A DNA stretch of 64,000 bases from Flavipsychrobacter sp. (lineage in GTDB: Bacteria > Bacteroidota > Bacteroidia > Chitinophagales > Chitinophagaceae). Shown one piece after another: positions 1-8,447 of the stretch; position 1 is the first letter of the stretch, and each line of letters begins with the position of its first letter. The position numbers and the translations under genes are program-made. The notes under the pieces are model-generated. The model was not told the origin of the DNA. It saw nothing but the letters and a program-made list of their open reading frames with translations, and did not search any database. The DNA lies in contig JAFIGV010000013.1 of assembly GCA_017849575.1 (NCBI GenBank), positions 62,001-126,000 of the forward strand, in the 5' to 3' direction.

Positions 1-1
1 T

Positions 2-391
2 TTGGGCATTGCCAGCGGAGCTTACGAGCTTGCTTTGAAATACTCCAAAGAGCGTAAAGCTTTCAATACCGAAATCATGAACCATCAGGCTATCGCCTTT
101 AAGCTTGCGGATATGGCAACTGCCATTGAAGGAGCAAGGCTCATGTGCCTGAAAGCTGCCTGGACCAAAGATCAGGGACAGGATTATACGCTGCCTGCAT
201 CTATGGCTAAGCTATACGCTTCTGAAATTGCCCAATGGGTAACCAATGATGCGGTACAAATCCATGGCGGATATGGTTATGTAAAAGAATTCCACGTAGA
301 ACGCCTGATGCGCGATGCGAAGATTACACAGATCTACGAAGGCACTACTGAAGTGCAAAAGATCGTCATCAGCAGAACCGTACTTAAGTAA
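2..391 (+). CDS. Acyl-CoA dehydrogenase, C-terminal part (5' end outside window)
   Basis: This is the last 129 residues of an acyl-CoA dehydrogenase, the FAD enzyme that introduces the alpha,beta double bond in acyl-CoA oxidation. The reading frame is open to the left edge, so the gene starts before the window. The visible part is the C-terminal four-helix domain. It has the IHGGYGY segment (residues 87-93 of the fragment) that contacts FAD, and the QIYEGTTE motif with the glutamate (113) that is the catalytic base in the short/medium-chain branch. The end, IVISRTVLK, is a normal family end. A small lipoprotein gene follows after 25 bases on the same strand. Substrate chain length cannot be told from this part. 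Confidence 0.93.
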   Translation: MGIASGAYELALKYSKERKAFNTEIMNHQAIAFKLADMATAIEGARLMCLKAAWTKDQGQDYTLPASMAKLYASEIAQWVTNDAVQIHGGYGYVKEFHVERLMRDAKITQIYEGTTEVQKIVISRTVLK

Positions 392-416
392 ATAGATTTT
401 CTAAAAACCAACCACT

Positions 417-800
417 ATGAAAAAGATCACGATGGCGCTGAGCGTCGTTGCCCTGGGAATGTTGTTTGCCCGCTGCAAGAAAGACAGTGATAACAAAAGC
501 TACTCCCTCACCACCTATAGTACTAACGACAGTGCAGCAAGCTATTTGTATGTGAATGAACAGCAAAAAGGCAAACTTCCTTATGTACCCGAGGGAGTAA
601 CCGATTGCGGCGACAGCAAAGCACTTAACCTTTCGCTCGACCCCGGCACTTATGCGCTGAGCGTAAAGAGCGAAACGGGAGTTTTGAAAAATGCACTGGT
701 ACTTGTGGTTGGTGAAGATGCCGATGTAACGACGGGCTCAAACTATACACTGGTGCAAGTTGATAAATGCATACAATTGGAAATAGATACCAACAACTAA
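417..800 (+). CDS. Small putative lipoprotein, DUF4397-like size, unknown function
   Basis: A 127-residue protein with a hydrophobic N-terminal segment (residues 4-17) followed by RCKKDSDN. The cysteine followed by charged residues is the usual start of a mature Bacteroidetes lipoprotein, but the residue before it is arginine, where small residues are normal, so lipidation is likely rather than certain. The rest looks like a small beta-rich domain with a pattern of the type 'LDPGTYALSVKSETG' seen in extracellular Ig-like or DUF4397-like domains. I do not recognise a specific family. It follows the acyl-CoA dehydrogenase by 25 bases and is followed by a hairpin terminator, so the two may share a transcript. 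Confidence 0.7.
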   Translation: MKKITMALSVVALGMLFARCKKDSDNKSYSLTTYSTNDSAASYLYVNEQQKGKLPYVPEGVTDCGDSKALNLSLDPGTYALSVKSETGVLKNALVLVVGEDADVTTGSNYTLVQVDKCIQLEIDTNN

Positions 801-818
801 TTACCTGAGTATTTTAAA

Positions 819-855
819 CAACAAAGACCGGCAAATAGCTGGTCTTTGTTGCTTT
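819..855 (+). terminator. Hairpin terminator after the small lipoprotein
   Basis: Inverted repeat acaaagaccggc / gctggtctttgt (821-832 and 838-849) with a 5-base loop, just after the stop codon of the lipoprotein gene. The T-run after it is weak, so it may be only partly effective. Confidence 0.7.
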
Positions 856-882
856 AGATCATCTTGGCAAAGCGATCATTCG

Positions 883-966
883 CTATTTGACATACATTTT
901 TTTGATCACGGCCTTCTCACCTACACGGATGTGCAACAGGTAGATTGCCTTGTCTCGAAAAAATAT
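883..966 (-). pseudogene. Remnant of a T9SS C-terminal sorting domain
   Basis: On the minus strand, codons from 966 to 886 read ...RDKAIYLLHIRVGEKAVIKK plus MYVK, then a TAG stop at 885-883. This is the shape of the last strands of a type A T9SS sorting domain (xGIYLLxIxxGExxxxKKxxxK). The frame is closed by an upstream TAG at 969-967, and no YPNP motif is found before it, so only the tail is left. It lies between two hairpins and next to the restriction-modification gene. It could be chance, but the fit over about 20 residues at a correct stop makes a decayed secreted-protein gene the best reading. Confidence 0.5.
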
Positions 967-993
967 CTATGACATTTTCATACCTTTACTTTG

Positions 994-1068
994 GAGGGGG
1001 ATGATACCTTGTATTACGCCCCTTCCCCCCCCCAAGAAGTAACAGCCAATTGTTACTTCTTTTTTTTT
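994..1068 (+). ncRNA. Candidate small RNA ending in a strong terminator
   Basis: A TTACTTTG -7-like box (986-993) is followed by about 75 bases with a G-rich stretch, a run of nine C (1025-1033) that could pair with it, and a perfect intrinsic terminator (1035-1068). There is no reading frame of useful length and no plus-strand gene downstream. A short structured transcript is possible. There is no match to a known RNA family that I can name. Confidence 0.25.
1034..1068 (+). terminator. Strong intrinsic terminator with nine-T tail
   Basis: Perfect 10-bp stem agaagtaaca / tgttacttct (1035-1044 and 1051-1060) with a 6-base loop, followed directly by a T-run (1060-1068). On the plus strand it would stop transcripts before they run antisense into the restriction-modification gene. 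Confidence 0.8.
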
Positions 1069-1113
1069 GGCATTGGATGGACACATGCAATTCATGCATA
1101 TTATCAATATCGG

Positions 1114-4068
1114 TTACAGATTTTGCGCCTCCACTATCTTGATTTCCTCTTCCGTCAAACCATACAGTTCATAAACAAGCTGATCAATTTTACGGTAGAT
1201 GTATATTAATTTGGATTTGTGTTGCTCAAGCCTATTAGGAGATTCATCAGATTTCCAATCACCGTTCATCTGTATGACCTTGTCAACTAATTGAATTATC
1301 TCACGAGCTTTAGTCTTATCAAAAACAACAGGAATTTGCTCAAGATATTGCCGGATAAACCGCAAATAGCCTCCTCTTATTGCAGAACTTATCTTTAAAT
1401 AATAAAACTGCGTCAAACTAGAGTTCAAAATTGCAAGTAAAAACTTGTCGTCTACAGGAATTATGTAAGCTGTATTTACTAAATAGTACTTGCCGATATC
1501 GTAGGTAGCTTGCATTCTCAAAGCAATATCCGGTAGCATTATCTTTGGTCGCTCAAACTCCTGATAATAATCACAAGCCCTCAGTTCCCACCAATAGTCA
1601 CCTTTGTCGTATCTAGCTTCGGCTTTAATCTTAAAAGGCTCTAAATAGGCTGCAATTGCGGGATAGGCATTTTTTAACCAACTGAAAGCGTTTTTAGGAT
1701 GATTACCCTTTCTATTAGTAAACCCTTTCTCCATTAATATCAAATACCGGTCAGATGCAGGCTGCTGATACCGCTTAATGTCTCTGCCGGCAAGAAAGGG
1801 TTTTATTAATTCCGCACTTTTCTTATCCTTCTTTATCAGTTGGTCGCGGGTAGCCTTGTCTATTACAAATGCTTCATTGAGACCGGTTAGTACTCCTCGA
1901 AATATTTTCCCCTTCACGTAGGTTCCCAGTGGTATGCCCGCGCCCTGCAGCTTTTTCAATAGTTTATTCTCTGCGTCCGAGGCAAGGTTCCAGCCAGCAT
2001 CATCAAGATCCTTTTGCTTTAGTTGCAAAGCATGGTTGCTTACATATTCGGTCAGATCAGCAAAGTCAAGTGTTTTTACATTGCATACCGCAAAACTGGA
2101 TGCAGGCTTGTTCCGTTCATAAATAATGATACAGGGGTATGTGGTAGCATTTTGAAATACGGGCAGGTCGCCAAAGTCTATTATTTCTTTCAGCCTTCTT
2201 TGCTTCAGCCACGGTCGCAAAGCTGCTCCATAGTTAGCGCGCATCCATTTGTTGGCTACTATTACGCCAAATAATCCGCCCTCTTTAAGTATCTGGAAGC
2301 CTTTTTCGAAAAAATAAGTGTAAAGGTCAGCCATACCGTGGTACACCTCGTAGTGCTGTTGATAGTAAGGCTTTTGAGCGGTAAGCATTTCCTGTCTCAC
2401 ATAGGGTGGATTGCCAATTACGGCATCAAAGCCGCCAGCTTTAAACACTGCGGGAAACGCCTGCTTCCAGTTAAATGTATTTACATCTCGTTCTTCGTCA
2501 AATAACAAAAGGTCGTGGTAGTCGTGGTCTATAAGGCTGTTGCCGCACTTGATATTTTGCTCCAGCGAGGGCAGCACACGTTCATTAAAAAATCTGGTTT
2601 GTGTACCTACACTTGCAGCTGTCTCCCCTTCCATACATTTCAGCAGCAGACTCAGCTTCGTTACTTCCACAGCATTTTTATCAATGTCTGCTCCGTAGAT
2701 ATTGTTAAGCAATATGCGCTTCTTTTCATTGGTGGTTAGGTTGCCCTCGGGGGTTAATAGTTCCTTTGTCTTTTGTGCAGTTTCCTTGCTATAATATTCC
2801 TTATGCCAGTCGAGCAGGTATTGATAAGCACCTAATAAGAAACTGCCCGACCCGCATGCAGGATCAACAATTTTTAGTGAGCTTATTTCCTTCGGGGTCT
2901 TTCCTTTACACTTTTCCCCAACAGTTTTAGAGACAATGTAGTTCACAATATACTGAGGCGTATAAAAAACGCCACCCGCTTTTCGCACCTCTGGCTTTTC
3001 TTCTATTACTGCCCTGCTACCTTTTATTACTATCTCGCTCCCTAAAAACTGCTCATAAGCGCTACCGAGTATCTCTACAGGCAATACGTTGAACAGATAG
3101 TCGCATTGTGGCGCATAAAGACTGTTAATAATGGTTTTAAGCGTTTTATTATCCAGATGGAGCTTTCCCGTTATTTTGTCTTCGGGCGCCGTATTTTCCT
3201 TTTCGTTTTTGAAGTGAAACAGACCAGAATTGTATTTATCGTCCGCTATTCTAAACAGTCTGAAAAGTTCCCCATAATGATACTCATGGAGAAGACACCC
3301 TTTTAAATAGCCGTACGTTTCCAGCCCCCGGTCTTCTGCTATGCGAAGGAAAATTATTCGGTCAATTGTTTGCTGAACAGCATAGCTAAGTGCATCCTCG
3401 CCAATATCCTGATTGAACTTGTATATAGCTCCAGCCAGTAGCTTACGCCATTCATCCAGGCTGGCTAAAAATTCCCGGTCCACAGTGGCAGTACCCTTCT
3501 TATCAGCCTGCTGAAACCGTATAAGCCCTCCCTTTATCACTGCCTCTTTGCTAAAGGTATCCCACAAAAAGTCGAACTGTGTGAGGTATTCTTTGTAAGT
3601 GAAATAATGCAGTCTTCCCTTGCTCACCTTGTCCGTTTTGAGCGGCTTTTTTGAGCAATCGTAAATGGCAAACTCTTCAAAATCGGTAACCACGCTTAGT
3701 GAAAGTTTTGCGTTCCAACCATATAGGCGTACCTGATAAGCCGGGGCTACATCGTCCTTTATTACTACGCTTGGTCGTTTTGCCTCTACAAAAAATAGTC
3801 GTTGCCCGCCTACAAACCTAAAGCTATAGTCAGGTGCTTTCGTTACACCACCCACCTTTAGTTTGTCTTCATGCACCACTTCGCGGTAAGCCTCCCATGC
3901 GCCCATCTTGTTGTTCATGTCCCAGCCGAGGGCTTCAAAAAAAGGATCAATAAAATCGCGTCGGGTCTGTGTTTCATTATAGTCTGATTGCTTGAAGTTG
4001 GCAATTTGCGCATCAAACTTTTTTACCAGCCTTTCTATTTCCTGATAAGCAGCTTCTTTGGTAGGCAT
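1114..4068 (-). CDS. Type IIG restriction enzyme / N6-adenine DNA methyltransferase
   Basis: A 984-residue fused restriction-modification protein of the Eco57I / type IIG kind. It should methylate adenine in one strand of its site and cut DNA at a distance using the same target recognition domain. Domains in order: an N-terminal nuclease domain with PD (79-80) and EAK (95-97), forming a PD-(D/E)XK centre; a helical connector; an N6-adenine methyltransferase core with FYTP (368-371), DPACGSG motif I (402-408), GADID (459-463) and the catalytic NPPY (553-556); then a C-terminal target recognition region from about residue 700. All key residues are present, so it looks intact. It stands alone, with no separate methylase, specificity or regulator gene, and is AT-richer than the neighbouring metabolic genes. 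The recognition site cannot be read from the sequence. Confidence 0.93.
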   Translation of the reverse strand: MPTKEAAYQEIERLVKKFDAQIANFKQSDYNETQTRRDFIDPFFEALGWDMNNKMGAWEAYREVVHEDKLKVGGVTKAPDYSFRFVGGQRLFFVEAKRPSVVIKDDVAPAYQVRLYGWNAKLSLSVVTDFEEFAIYDCSKKPLKTDKVSKGRLHYFTYKEYLTQFDFLWDTFSKEAVIKGGLIRFQQADKKGTATVDREFLASLDEWRKLLAGAIYKFNQDIGEDALSYAVQQTIDRIIFLRIAEDRGLETYGYLKGCLLHEYHYGELFRLFRIADDKYNSGLFHFKNEKENTAPEDKITGKLHLDNKTLKTIINSLYAPQCDYLFNVLPVEILGSAYEQFLGSEIVIKGSRAVIEEKPEVRKAGGVFYTPQYIVNYIVSKTVGEKCKGKTPKEISSLKIVDPACGSGSFLLGAYQYLLDWHKEYYSKETAQKTKELLTPEGNLTTNEKKRILLNNIYGADIDKNAVEVTKLSLLLKCMEGETAASVGTQTRFFNERVLPSLEQNIKCGNSLIDHDYHDLLLFDEERDVNTFNWKQAFPAVFKAGGFDAVIGNPPYVRQEMLTAQKPYYQQHYEVYHGMADLYTYFFEKGFQILKEGGLFGVIVANKWMRANYGAALRPWLKQRRLKEIIDFGDLPVFQNATTYPCIIIYERNKPASSFAVCNVKTLDFADLTEYVSNHALQLKQKDLDDAGWNLASDAENKLLKKLQGAGIPLGTYVKGKIFRGVLTGLNEAFVIDKATRDQLIKKDKKSAELIKPFLAGRDIKRYQQPASDRYLILMEKGFTNRKGNHPKNAFSWLKNAYPAIAAYLEPFKIKAEARYDKGDYWWELRACDYYQEFERPKIMLPDIALRMQATYDIGKYYLVNTAYIIPVDDKFLLAILNSSLTQFYYLKISSAIRGGYLRFIRQYLEQIPVVFDKTKAREIIQLVDKVIQMNGDWKSDESPNRLEQHKSKLIYIYRKIDQLVYELYGLTEEEIKIVEAQNL

Positions 4069-4252
4069 GTTGAAAAATTACTCCAAAATACTATTGAATT
4101 TCTTACCCTGTCTCTATATAGAGGAATCTACAAATTTTGACTTCCTTCTTCAAAATTCGATTTCTACCTGGTTATACTCAAAAATCAAAGGTTTTCGCGT
4201 CTCGGCTAATATCTTTCTTTTCATTTCTTTACCCCGTGTTTCACTTGCAAAG

Positions 4253-4438
4253 CTGGCGTTCCGCAACGAGATCTATGCTTCATCTGTGATGACCAATTAT
4301 AAAGGAGAATATCGGCTTGTGCTAAAAAATGGAACCTATGAGCTCTCCGCAATTAAAGAAGGATATGTGGACTATCACCAATCGGGTGTACGAGTAAAAT
4401 TAGGACAGATCAACCGGGCAGATATAACGATGGAGTAA
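4253..4438 (+). pseudogene. Truncated carboxypeptidase-regulatory-like domain remnant
   Basis: The last 60 or so codons before the TAA at 4436-4438 read as a regulatory-like beta-sandwich: IYASSVMTNYKGEYRLVLK, then NGTYELSAIKEGYVDYH. This matches the (T)DxxGxYxLxLxxGxYxLxxxxxGY pattern of CarboxypepD_reg domains found at the start of receptors or in secreted proteins. The frame stays open back to about 4058 but the upstream residues look like translated non-coding DNA and contain no signal peptide. Most likely it is the 3' end of a lost gene. A short functional protein cannot be ruled out. It is followed at once by a terminator. Confidence 0.5.
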
Positions 4439-4453
4439 CACACTCCCGCTATA

Positions 4454-4485
4454 ATTAAAGCGCCCGCGATTGCAGGCGCTTTAAT
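4454..4485. terminator. Bidirectional hairpin terminator
   Basis: Perfect 11-bp stem attaaagcgcc / ggcgctttaat (4454-4464 and 4475-4485) with a 10-base loop. It lies between the plus-strand remnant and the minus-strand aldehyde dehydrogenase end at 4511, and can serve both sides. Confidence 0.75.
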
Positions 4486-4510
4486 TTATCCAAACAACAT
4501 TATTTAACCT

Positions 4511-6043
4511 CTACACATGAAACTTTATACCCTGCGCCAATGGTAGCTGGTCACTCCAGTTGGTGGTATTTGTTTGCCGGCGCATGTAAGCCTTCCAGCT
4601 ATCGGAGCCGCTTTCACGCCCACCGCCAGTTTCTTTTTCACCGCCAAAAGCACCGCCAATTTCTGCACCACTTGTACCGATATTCACATTAGCTATGCCA
4701 CAGTCGCTTCCTTTGTGCGAGAGGAATAGTTCTGCTTCGCGCATATTCAGTGTCATGATAGATGATGATAAACCCTGTGGCACATTGTTTTGTATCGCAA
4801 TGGCTTCTTCGATAGAATTGTACTTCATGATGTAGAGAATCGGTGCAAAGGTTTCGTGCTTTACGATTTCCATGTCGGGCGTCACTTCATACACGCAAGG
4901 CTTCACATAGCATCCGCTTTCGTAACCTTCACCTTCGAGCATACCGCCTGCTACCACTTGCTTTCCTCCTTCTTTCTTCACAGCCTTTATCGCGTTCAGA
5001 TAATTTTCCACGGCAGCTTTATCAATCAGCGGACCTACATGGTTGTTTTCATCCAGCGGATCGCCGATACTCAGTTGCTTATATGCGGCAACCAGTTTCT
5101 TTTTAAAAGCATCATACACCTTTTCGTGAATGATAAGCCTACGCGTAGTCGTACAACGCTGACCAGCCGTACCTACTGCACCGAAAACTGCAGCGCGCAT
5201 AGCGATGTTGAGATCTGCATGTTCGGAGATGATGATGGCATTGTTACCGCCAAGCTCGAGCAAGGGTCTGCCAAGGCGTGCTCCCACTGCTGCGCCCACA
5301 GCCTTGCCCATGCGGGTAGAACCTGTAGCTGATACCAGAGGGATACGTTCATCATGGCTCATCCATTCGCCCACTTCTCTGCCGCCTACGATCAATCCGT
5401 TGATACCCTCAGGCACTCCGTTTGCCTTCAGCACATCGGCTACTATCTTCTGACAGGCAATAGCAGTAAGTGGTGTTTTCTCACTGGGCTTCCATACGCA
5501 GGTATCGCCGCAAACCCAGGCTATAAATGCATTCCAGCTCCATACAGCAACCGGAAAATTGACCGCACTGATGATGCCTACCACACCAAGCGGATGCCAT
5601 TGCTCGTACATACGATGCAAGGGACGCTCGCTGTGCATGGTAAGTCCGTACAACTGGCGGGAAAGCCCTACAGCAAAATCGGCAATGTCTATCATTTCCT
5701 GCACTTCACCCCAGCCTTCCTGCAGGCTTTTACCCATTTCGTATGACACAAGACGACCCAGGGGATCCTTATATTTTCTCAAGGCATCACCTACCTGCCG
5801 AACGATTTCGCCGCGCTTGGGTGCGGGATACATGCGCCATTCTTCAAACGATTTTTGCGCCTGTGTTACAACTGCTTCATAGTTTTTTTGGTCAGCAGCC
5901 GTTACGGATGCAATCAGTTTGCCGTCCACCGGTGAAAAGGAATCAATTTTTTCGCCGCCGCTTTTCAGCCATTTGGTTCCGGTAGCCACGCCTTCGTTCA
6001 TCTTTTCGATGCCCAGCGTGCTCAGGACTTTTTTCATATTCAT
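4511..6043 (-). CDS. ALDH7-family aldehyde dehydrogenase (possibly aminoadipate-semialdehyde dehydrogenase)
   Basis: A 510-residue NAD(P)-dependent aldehyde dehydrogenase. The general-base glutamate lies in LELGGNN (E263) and the nucleophile in GTAGQRCTTTRR (C297); TTTRRL after the cysteine and the C-terminal SGSDSWKAYMRR are typical of the antiquitin (ALDH7) branch, whose known members oxidise alpha-aminoadipic semialdehyde in lysine catabolism or similar semialdehydes. Length and all motifs are complete. It sits alone between a terminator and an outer-membrane protein gene, so context does not name the substrate. A start at the second methionine (residue 3) is equally possible. Confidence 0.92.
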   Translation of the reverse strand: MNMKKVLSTLGIEKMNEGVATGTKWLKSGGEKIDSFSPVDGKLIASVTAADQKNYEAVVTQAQKSFEEWRMYPAPKRGEIVRQVGDALRKYKDPLGRLVSYEMGKSLQEGWGEVQEMIDIADFAVGLSRQLYGLTMHSERPLHRMYEQWHPLGVVGIISAVNFPVAVWSWNAFIAWVCGDTCVWKPSEKTPLTAIACQKIVADVLKANGVPEGINGLIVGGREVGEWMSHDERIPLVSATGSTRMGKAVGAAVGARLGRPLLELGGNNAIIISEHADLNIAMRAAVFGAVGTAGQRCTTTRRLIIHEKVYDAFKKKLVAAYKQLSIGDPLDENNHVGPLIDKAAVENYLNAIKAVKKEGGKQVVAGGMLEGEGYESGCYVKPCVYEVTPDMEIVKHETFAPILYIMKYNSIEEAIAIQNNVPQGLSSSIMTLNMREAELFLSHKGSDCGIANVNIGTSGAEIGGAFGGEKETGGGRESGSDSWKAYMRRQTNTTNWSDQLPLAQGIKFHV

Positions 6044-6130
6044 AGCTTATGCTTTTCTTGAATTTCGGCTGCGAATTTCGCACGATTAACCCGATAAAAA
6101 AAGGATATAAGTTACAGAGACGAGTATTGG

Positions 6131-6952
6131 CTAAAAGGAAAGGCACAAGCCAGCCATTAATCCGGCATTAGAGTAAGGAATGGCAAAAGATTGCGGCTCA
6201 TTTTGATTGGTTGAATTACTGAAGGAGGTTGTTTCTGGTAAAGGTTGTGCTACGCCGTCTATATCATATCGCTCAACTTTAAAACTTGAGGCGTAAGCAT
6301 TTCGCCAAATACAAAAACCTTCGAGGGACAATTCAAGGTAATGATTGAGTTTTATTTTACAGCCCATTGCCAAATGCAGCCCCGCCGAGAAACGACTATA
6401 GTAAGCTCCTTTTAAATTCGTTTCTGAGTTTTTTGTCGCACTATAAGAAAGTCCATTTTTTTCCCAGCCAATTTTGCTATTCAACGGTAGTACAACGCCT
6501 GTTCGTTCGTACCAAACCAGTTTTTTTGACGGTAGTTGCAACACAAGTGCAGGAATGAAAGAATAGGTGTTTCGGGAGTATGTAGTTACCGTTTCGTCAT
6601 AGCTGCCGCCGGGTGAATATTGTGAATAATTTGCCTTGTAATGACTAGAAGCGATATCAAAAAGAAATCCTACCTCAAGCGCTACATGCTGAGAAAGGTA
6701 GAAGCCCAATGCTGGTGCGATTTTTACGCTCTGCCCAAAAGAAACTGAATTGGCGTTTGCGTGATCCAGTCCACCATTGTAGCCATCAATATAATCGCCA
6801 CTAATAATGTTGCCATTGATGCGCAGCTGTCCGTCGACCCCCATTCCATAACCAACACCAATCCTAACATAATAGCGGCTTAGACTATCATTGGCAGAAC
6901 TGGCTAATGCCCAACTAAGCAATAAGGGCAGCAGTAAATATCGGGTAACCAT
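6131..6952 (-). CDS. Predicted outer-membrane beta-barrel protein, unknown function
   Basis: I chose the internal ATG at 6952 because MVTRYLLLPLLLSWALASS is a good signal peptide, while the 29 codons upstream look non-coding and run into the metK terminator. The mature protein (about 255 residues) shows alternating hydrophobic strands (RYYVRIGVGYGMGVDG at the start, NAGLMAGLCLSF at the end), ending in phenylalanine as outer-membrane barrels do. It resembles OmpA-like or 'outer membrane beta-barrel' porin-family proteins in layout but I cannot assign a substrate. It follows metK but a strong terminator separates them. Confidence 0.75.
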   Translation of the reverse strand: MVTRYLLLPLLLSWALASSANDSLSRYYVRIGVGYGMGVDGQLRINGNIISGDYIDGYNGGLDHANANSVSFGQSVKIAPALGFYLSQHVALEVGFLFDIASSHYKANYSQYSPGGSYDETVTTYSRNTYSFIPALVLQLPSKKLVWYERTGVVLPLNSKIGWEKNGLSYSATKNSETNLKGAYYSRFSAGLHLAMGCKIKLNHYLELSLEGFCIWRNAYASSFKVERYDIDGVAQPLPETTSFSNSTNQNEPQSFAIPYSNAGLMAGLCLSF

Positions 6953-7023
6953 AACAGAGCATTTAGGAATACGTCTCAATAGACGATATTTTTTTGCTTC
7001 ATCCTGGGATCCATCAAAATTCA

Positions 7024-7056
7024 CAAAAAAAGAAGCCACCCGCTAAGGATGGCTTC
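7024..7056 (-). terminator. Intrinsic terminator of metK
   Basis: On the minus strand a 10-base stem (gaagccatcc / gggtggcttc, with one wobble pair) with a 5-base loop is followed by a run of U (A-run 7024-7031 on the plus strand), 25 bases after the metK stop. Confidence 0.9.
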
Positions 7057-7080
7057 ATGAATTTCGGAGTTCCAAAAAGA

Positions 7081-8334
7081 CTATTTAATCTTAAAAGCTT
7101 TCTTCACCTTGCTTACGTAGTCCAGCTTTTCCCAGGTAAAGAGCTCAACTTTTACGTTCTTGCTTTTGCCATCGGCAGACCGGAAGGACTTGGTGACTAC
7201 TTCACTCTGACGCCCCATATGTCCGTAAGCCGCACATTCGCTGTACATGGGCTGGCGCAGTTTAAGACGCTGTTCGATAAAATAAGGACGCATATCGAAC
7301 ACTTCTTCCACAATACGTGCTATCTGCCCATCGTTCATATCCACCTTTGCTGTGCCATAAGTATTGACATAAACTCCCATAGGCTTTGCTACACCAATAG
7401 CGTAAGAAACCTGAACAAGCACTTCATCGCAAACACCTGCAGCTACAAGGTTTTTGGCAATATGCCGCGTAGCATACGCAGCCGAGCGATCTACTTTTGA
7501 AGGATCTTTTCCGGAGAATGCACCGCCACCATGCGCACCCTTTCCGCCGTAGGTATCTACGATGATCTTTCTTCCGGTAAGACCCGTATCACCATGCGGT
7601 CCGCCAATGACAAACTTTCCGGTGGGGTTGATATGATAGATGATCTTATCGTTGAACAGATGTTTGTTTTCCGGCACTTTTTTCATCACCCGTGGAATCA
7701 AAATGCTGATCACATCTTTCTTGATCTGCTCCTGCATTTTTTTCTCATCGGCAAAGTCGTCGTGCTGTGTAGAGATCACGATGGTATCAATGCGCACCGG
7801 CTTGTTGTCATCGCTGTACTCCAGGGTTACCTGGCTCTTTGCGTCCGGACGGAGGTATTTCATTTGCTTTCCTTCCTTACGAATGGCAGCCAGCTCGCGC
7901 AGCAACAAGTGTGCAAGGTCTAGCGCAAGCGGCATATAGTTTGCCGTTTCGTTGGTGGCATAGCCAAACATCATACCCTGGTCGCCGGCACCCTGATCTT
8001 CCTTCTTCTTTTTATCTACACCCTGGTTAATGTCGGGCGATTGCTCATGTATAGCTGAAAGCACACCACAAGAGTGCGCTTCAAACATGTATTCACTTTT
8101 GGTATAGCCAATCTTTGCGATCACTTCGCGGGCAATAGTCTGCACGTCTATGTAGGTATTGCATTTCACTTCTCCGGCAAGTACTACCTGACCCGTAGTT
8201 ACCAATGTTTCGCATGCAATTTTTGCCTGCGGATCCCAGGCGAGAAAATTATCAACCAGTGCGTCAGATATCTGATCAGCTACTTTATCCGGGTGCCCTT
8301 CTGATACAGATTCAGAAGTAAATAAATAAGGCAT
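7081..8334 (-). CDS. metK: S-adenosylmethionine synthetase
   Basis: A 417-residue methionine adenosyltransferase, making SAM from methionine and ATP in the cytoplasm. Family signatures are present: [15 protein letters not shown] near the start (HPDK at 14-17, ATP site), [12 protein letters not shown] (115-126) and the glycine-rich [19 protein letters not shown] loop at about 268-286. It is slightly longer than the E. coli enzyme, with a basic insertion KKKKED just before the GAGDQG motif that is common in this phylum. It has its own -7 box 50 bases upstream and its own terminator. It is a single-gene unit on the same strand as glmS. Confidence 0.98.
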   Translation of the reverse strand: MPYLFTSESVSEGHPDKVADQISDALVDNFLAWDPQAKIACETLVTTGQVVLAGEVKCNTYIDVQTIAREVIAKIGYTKSEYMFEAHSCGVLSAIHEQSPDINQGVDKKKKEDQGAGDQGMMFGYATNETANYMPLALDLAHLLLRELAAIRKEGKQMKYLRPDAKSQVTLEYSDDNKPVRIDTIVISTQHDDFADEKKMQEQIKKDVISILIPRVMKKVPENKHLFNDKIIYHINPTGKFVIGGPHGDTGLTGRKIIVDTYGGKGAHGGGAFSGKDPSKVDRSAAYATRHIAKNLVAAGVCDEVLVQVSYAIGVAKPMGVYVNTYGTAKVDMNDGQIARIVEEVFDMRPYFIEQRLKLRQPMYSECAAYGHMGRQSEVVTKSFRSADGKSKNVKVELFTWEKLDYVSKVKKAFKIK

Positions 8335-8383
8335 TGCTACTTCAGTTTATTTAGATGTGTGATGGAAAAAATTAGATTGGATG

Positions 8384-8391
8384 CAAACTTA
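8384..8391 (-). promoter_or_regulatory. -7 box (TAAGTTTG) for metK
   Basis: Read on the minus strand, TAAGTTTG fits the Bacteroidetes TAnnTTTG -7 element and lies about 50 bases before the metK ATG. No clear -33 TTG was found. Confidence 0.55.
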
Positions 8392-8403
8392 ATAAAGAGA
8401 AAC

Positions 8404-8435
8404 TAAACCTGTGTGGTTTCTGAGCCGCACAGGTT
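8404..8435 (-). terminator. Hairpin terminator after glmS
   Basis: Inverted repeat aacctgtg / cacaggtt, extended by a wobble and two G-C pairs, about 15 bases downstream of the glmS stop. The minus-strand tail is T-rich (tttagtttctctt). Confidence 0.7.
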
Positions 8436-8447
8436 TTCTAAAATTCA

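Noticed and set aside
4058-4252. N-terminal part of the 126-codon frame starting at 4058
   Set aside because: It overlaps the start of the restriction gene on the other strand and has no signal peptide or domain; only the end of the frame looks like real protein.
8335-8447. SAM riboswitch in front of metK
   Set aside because: Only about 50 bases lie between the -7 box and the start codon, with no pseudoknot or stem pattern seen.
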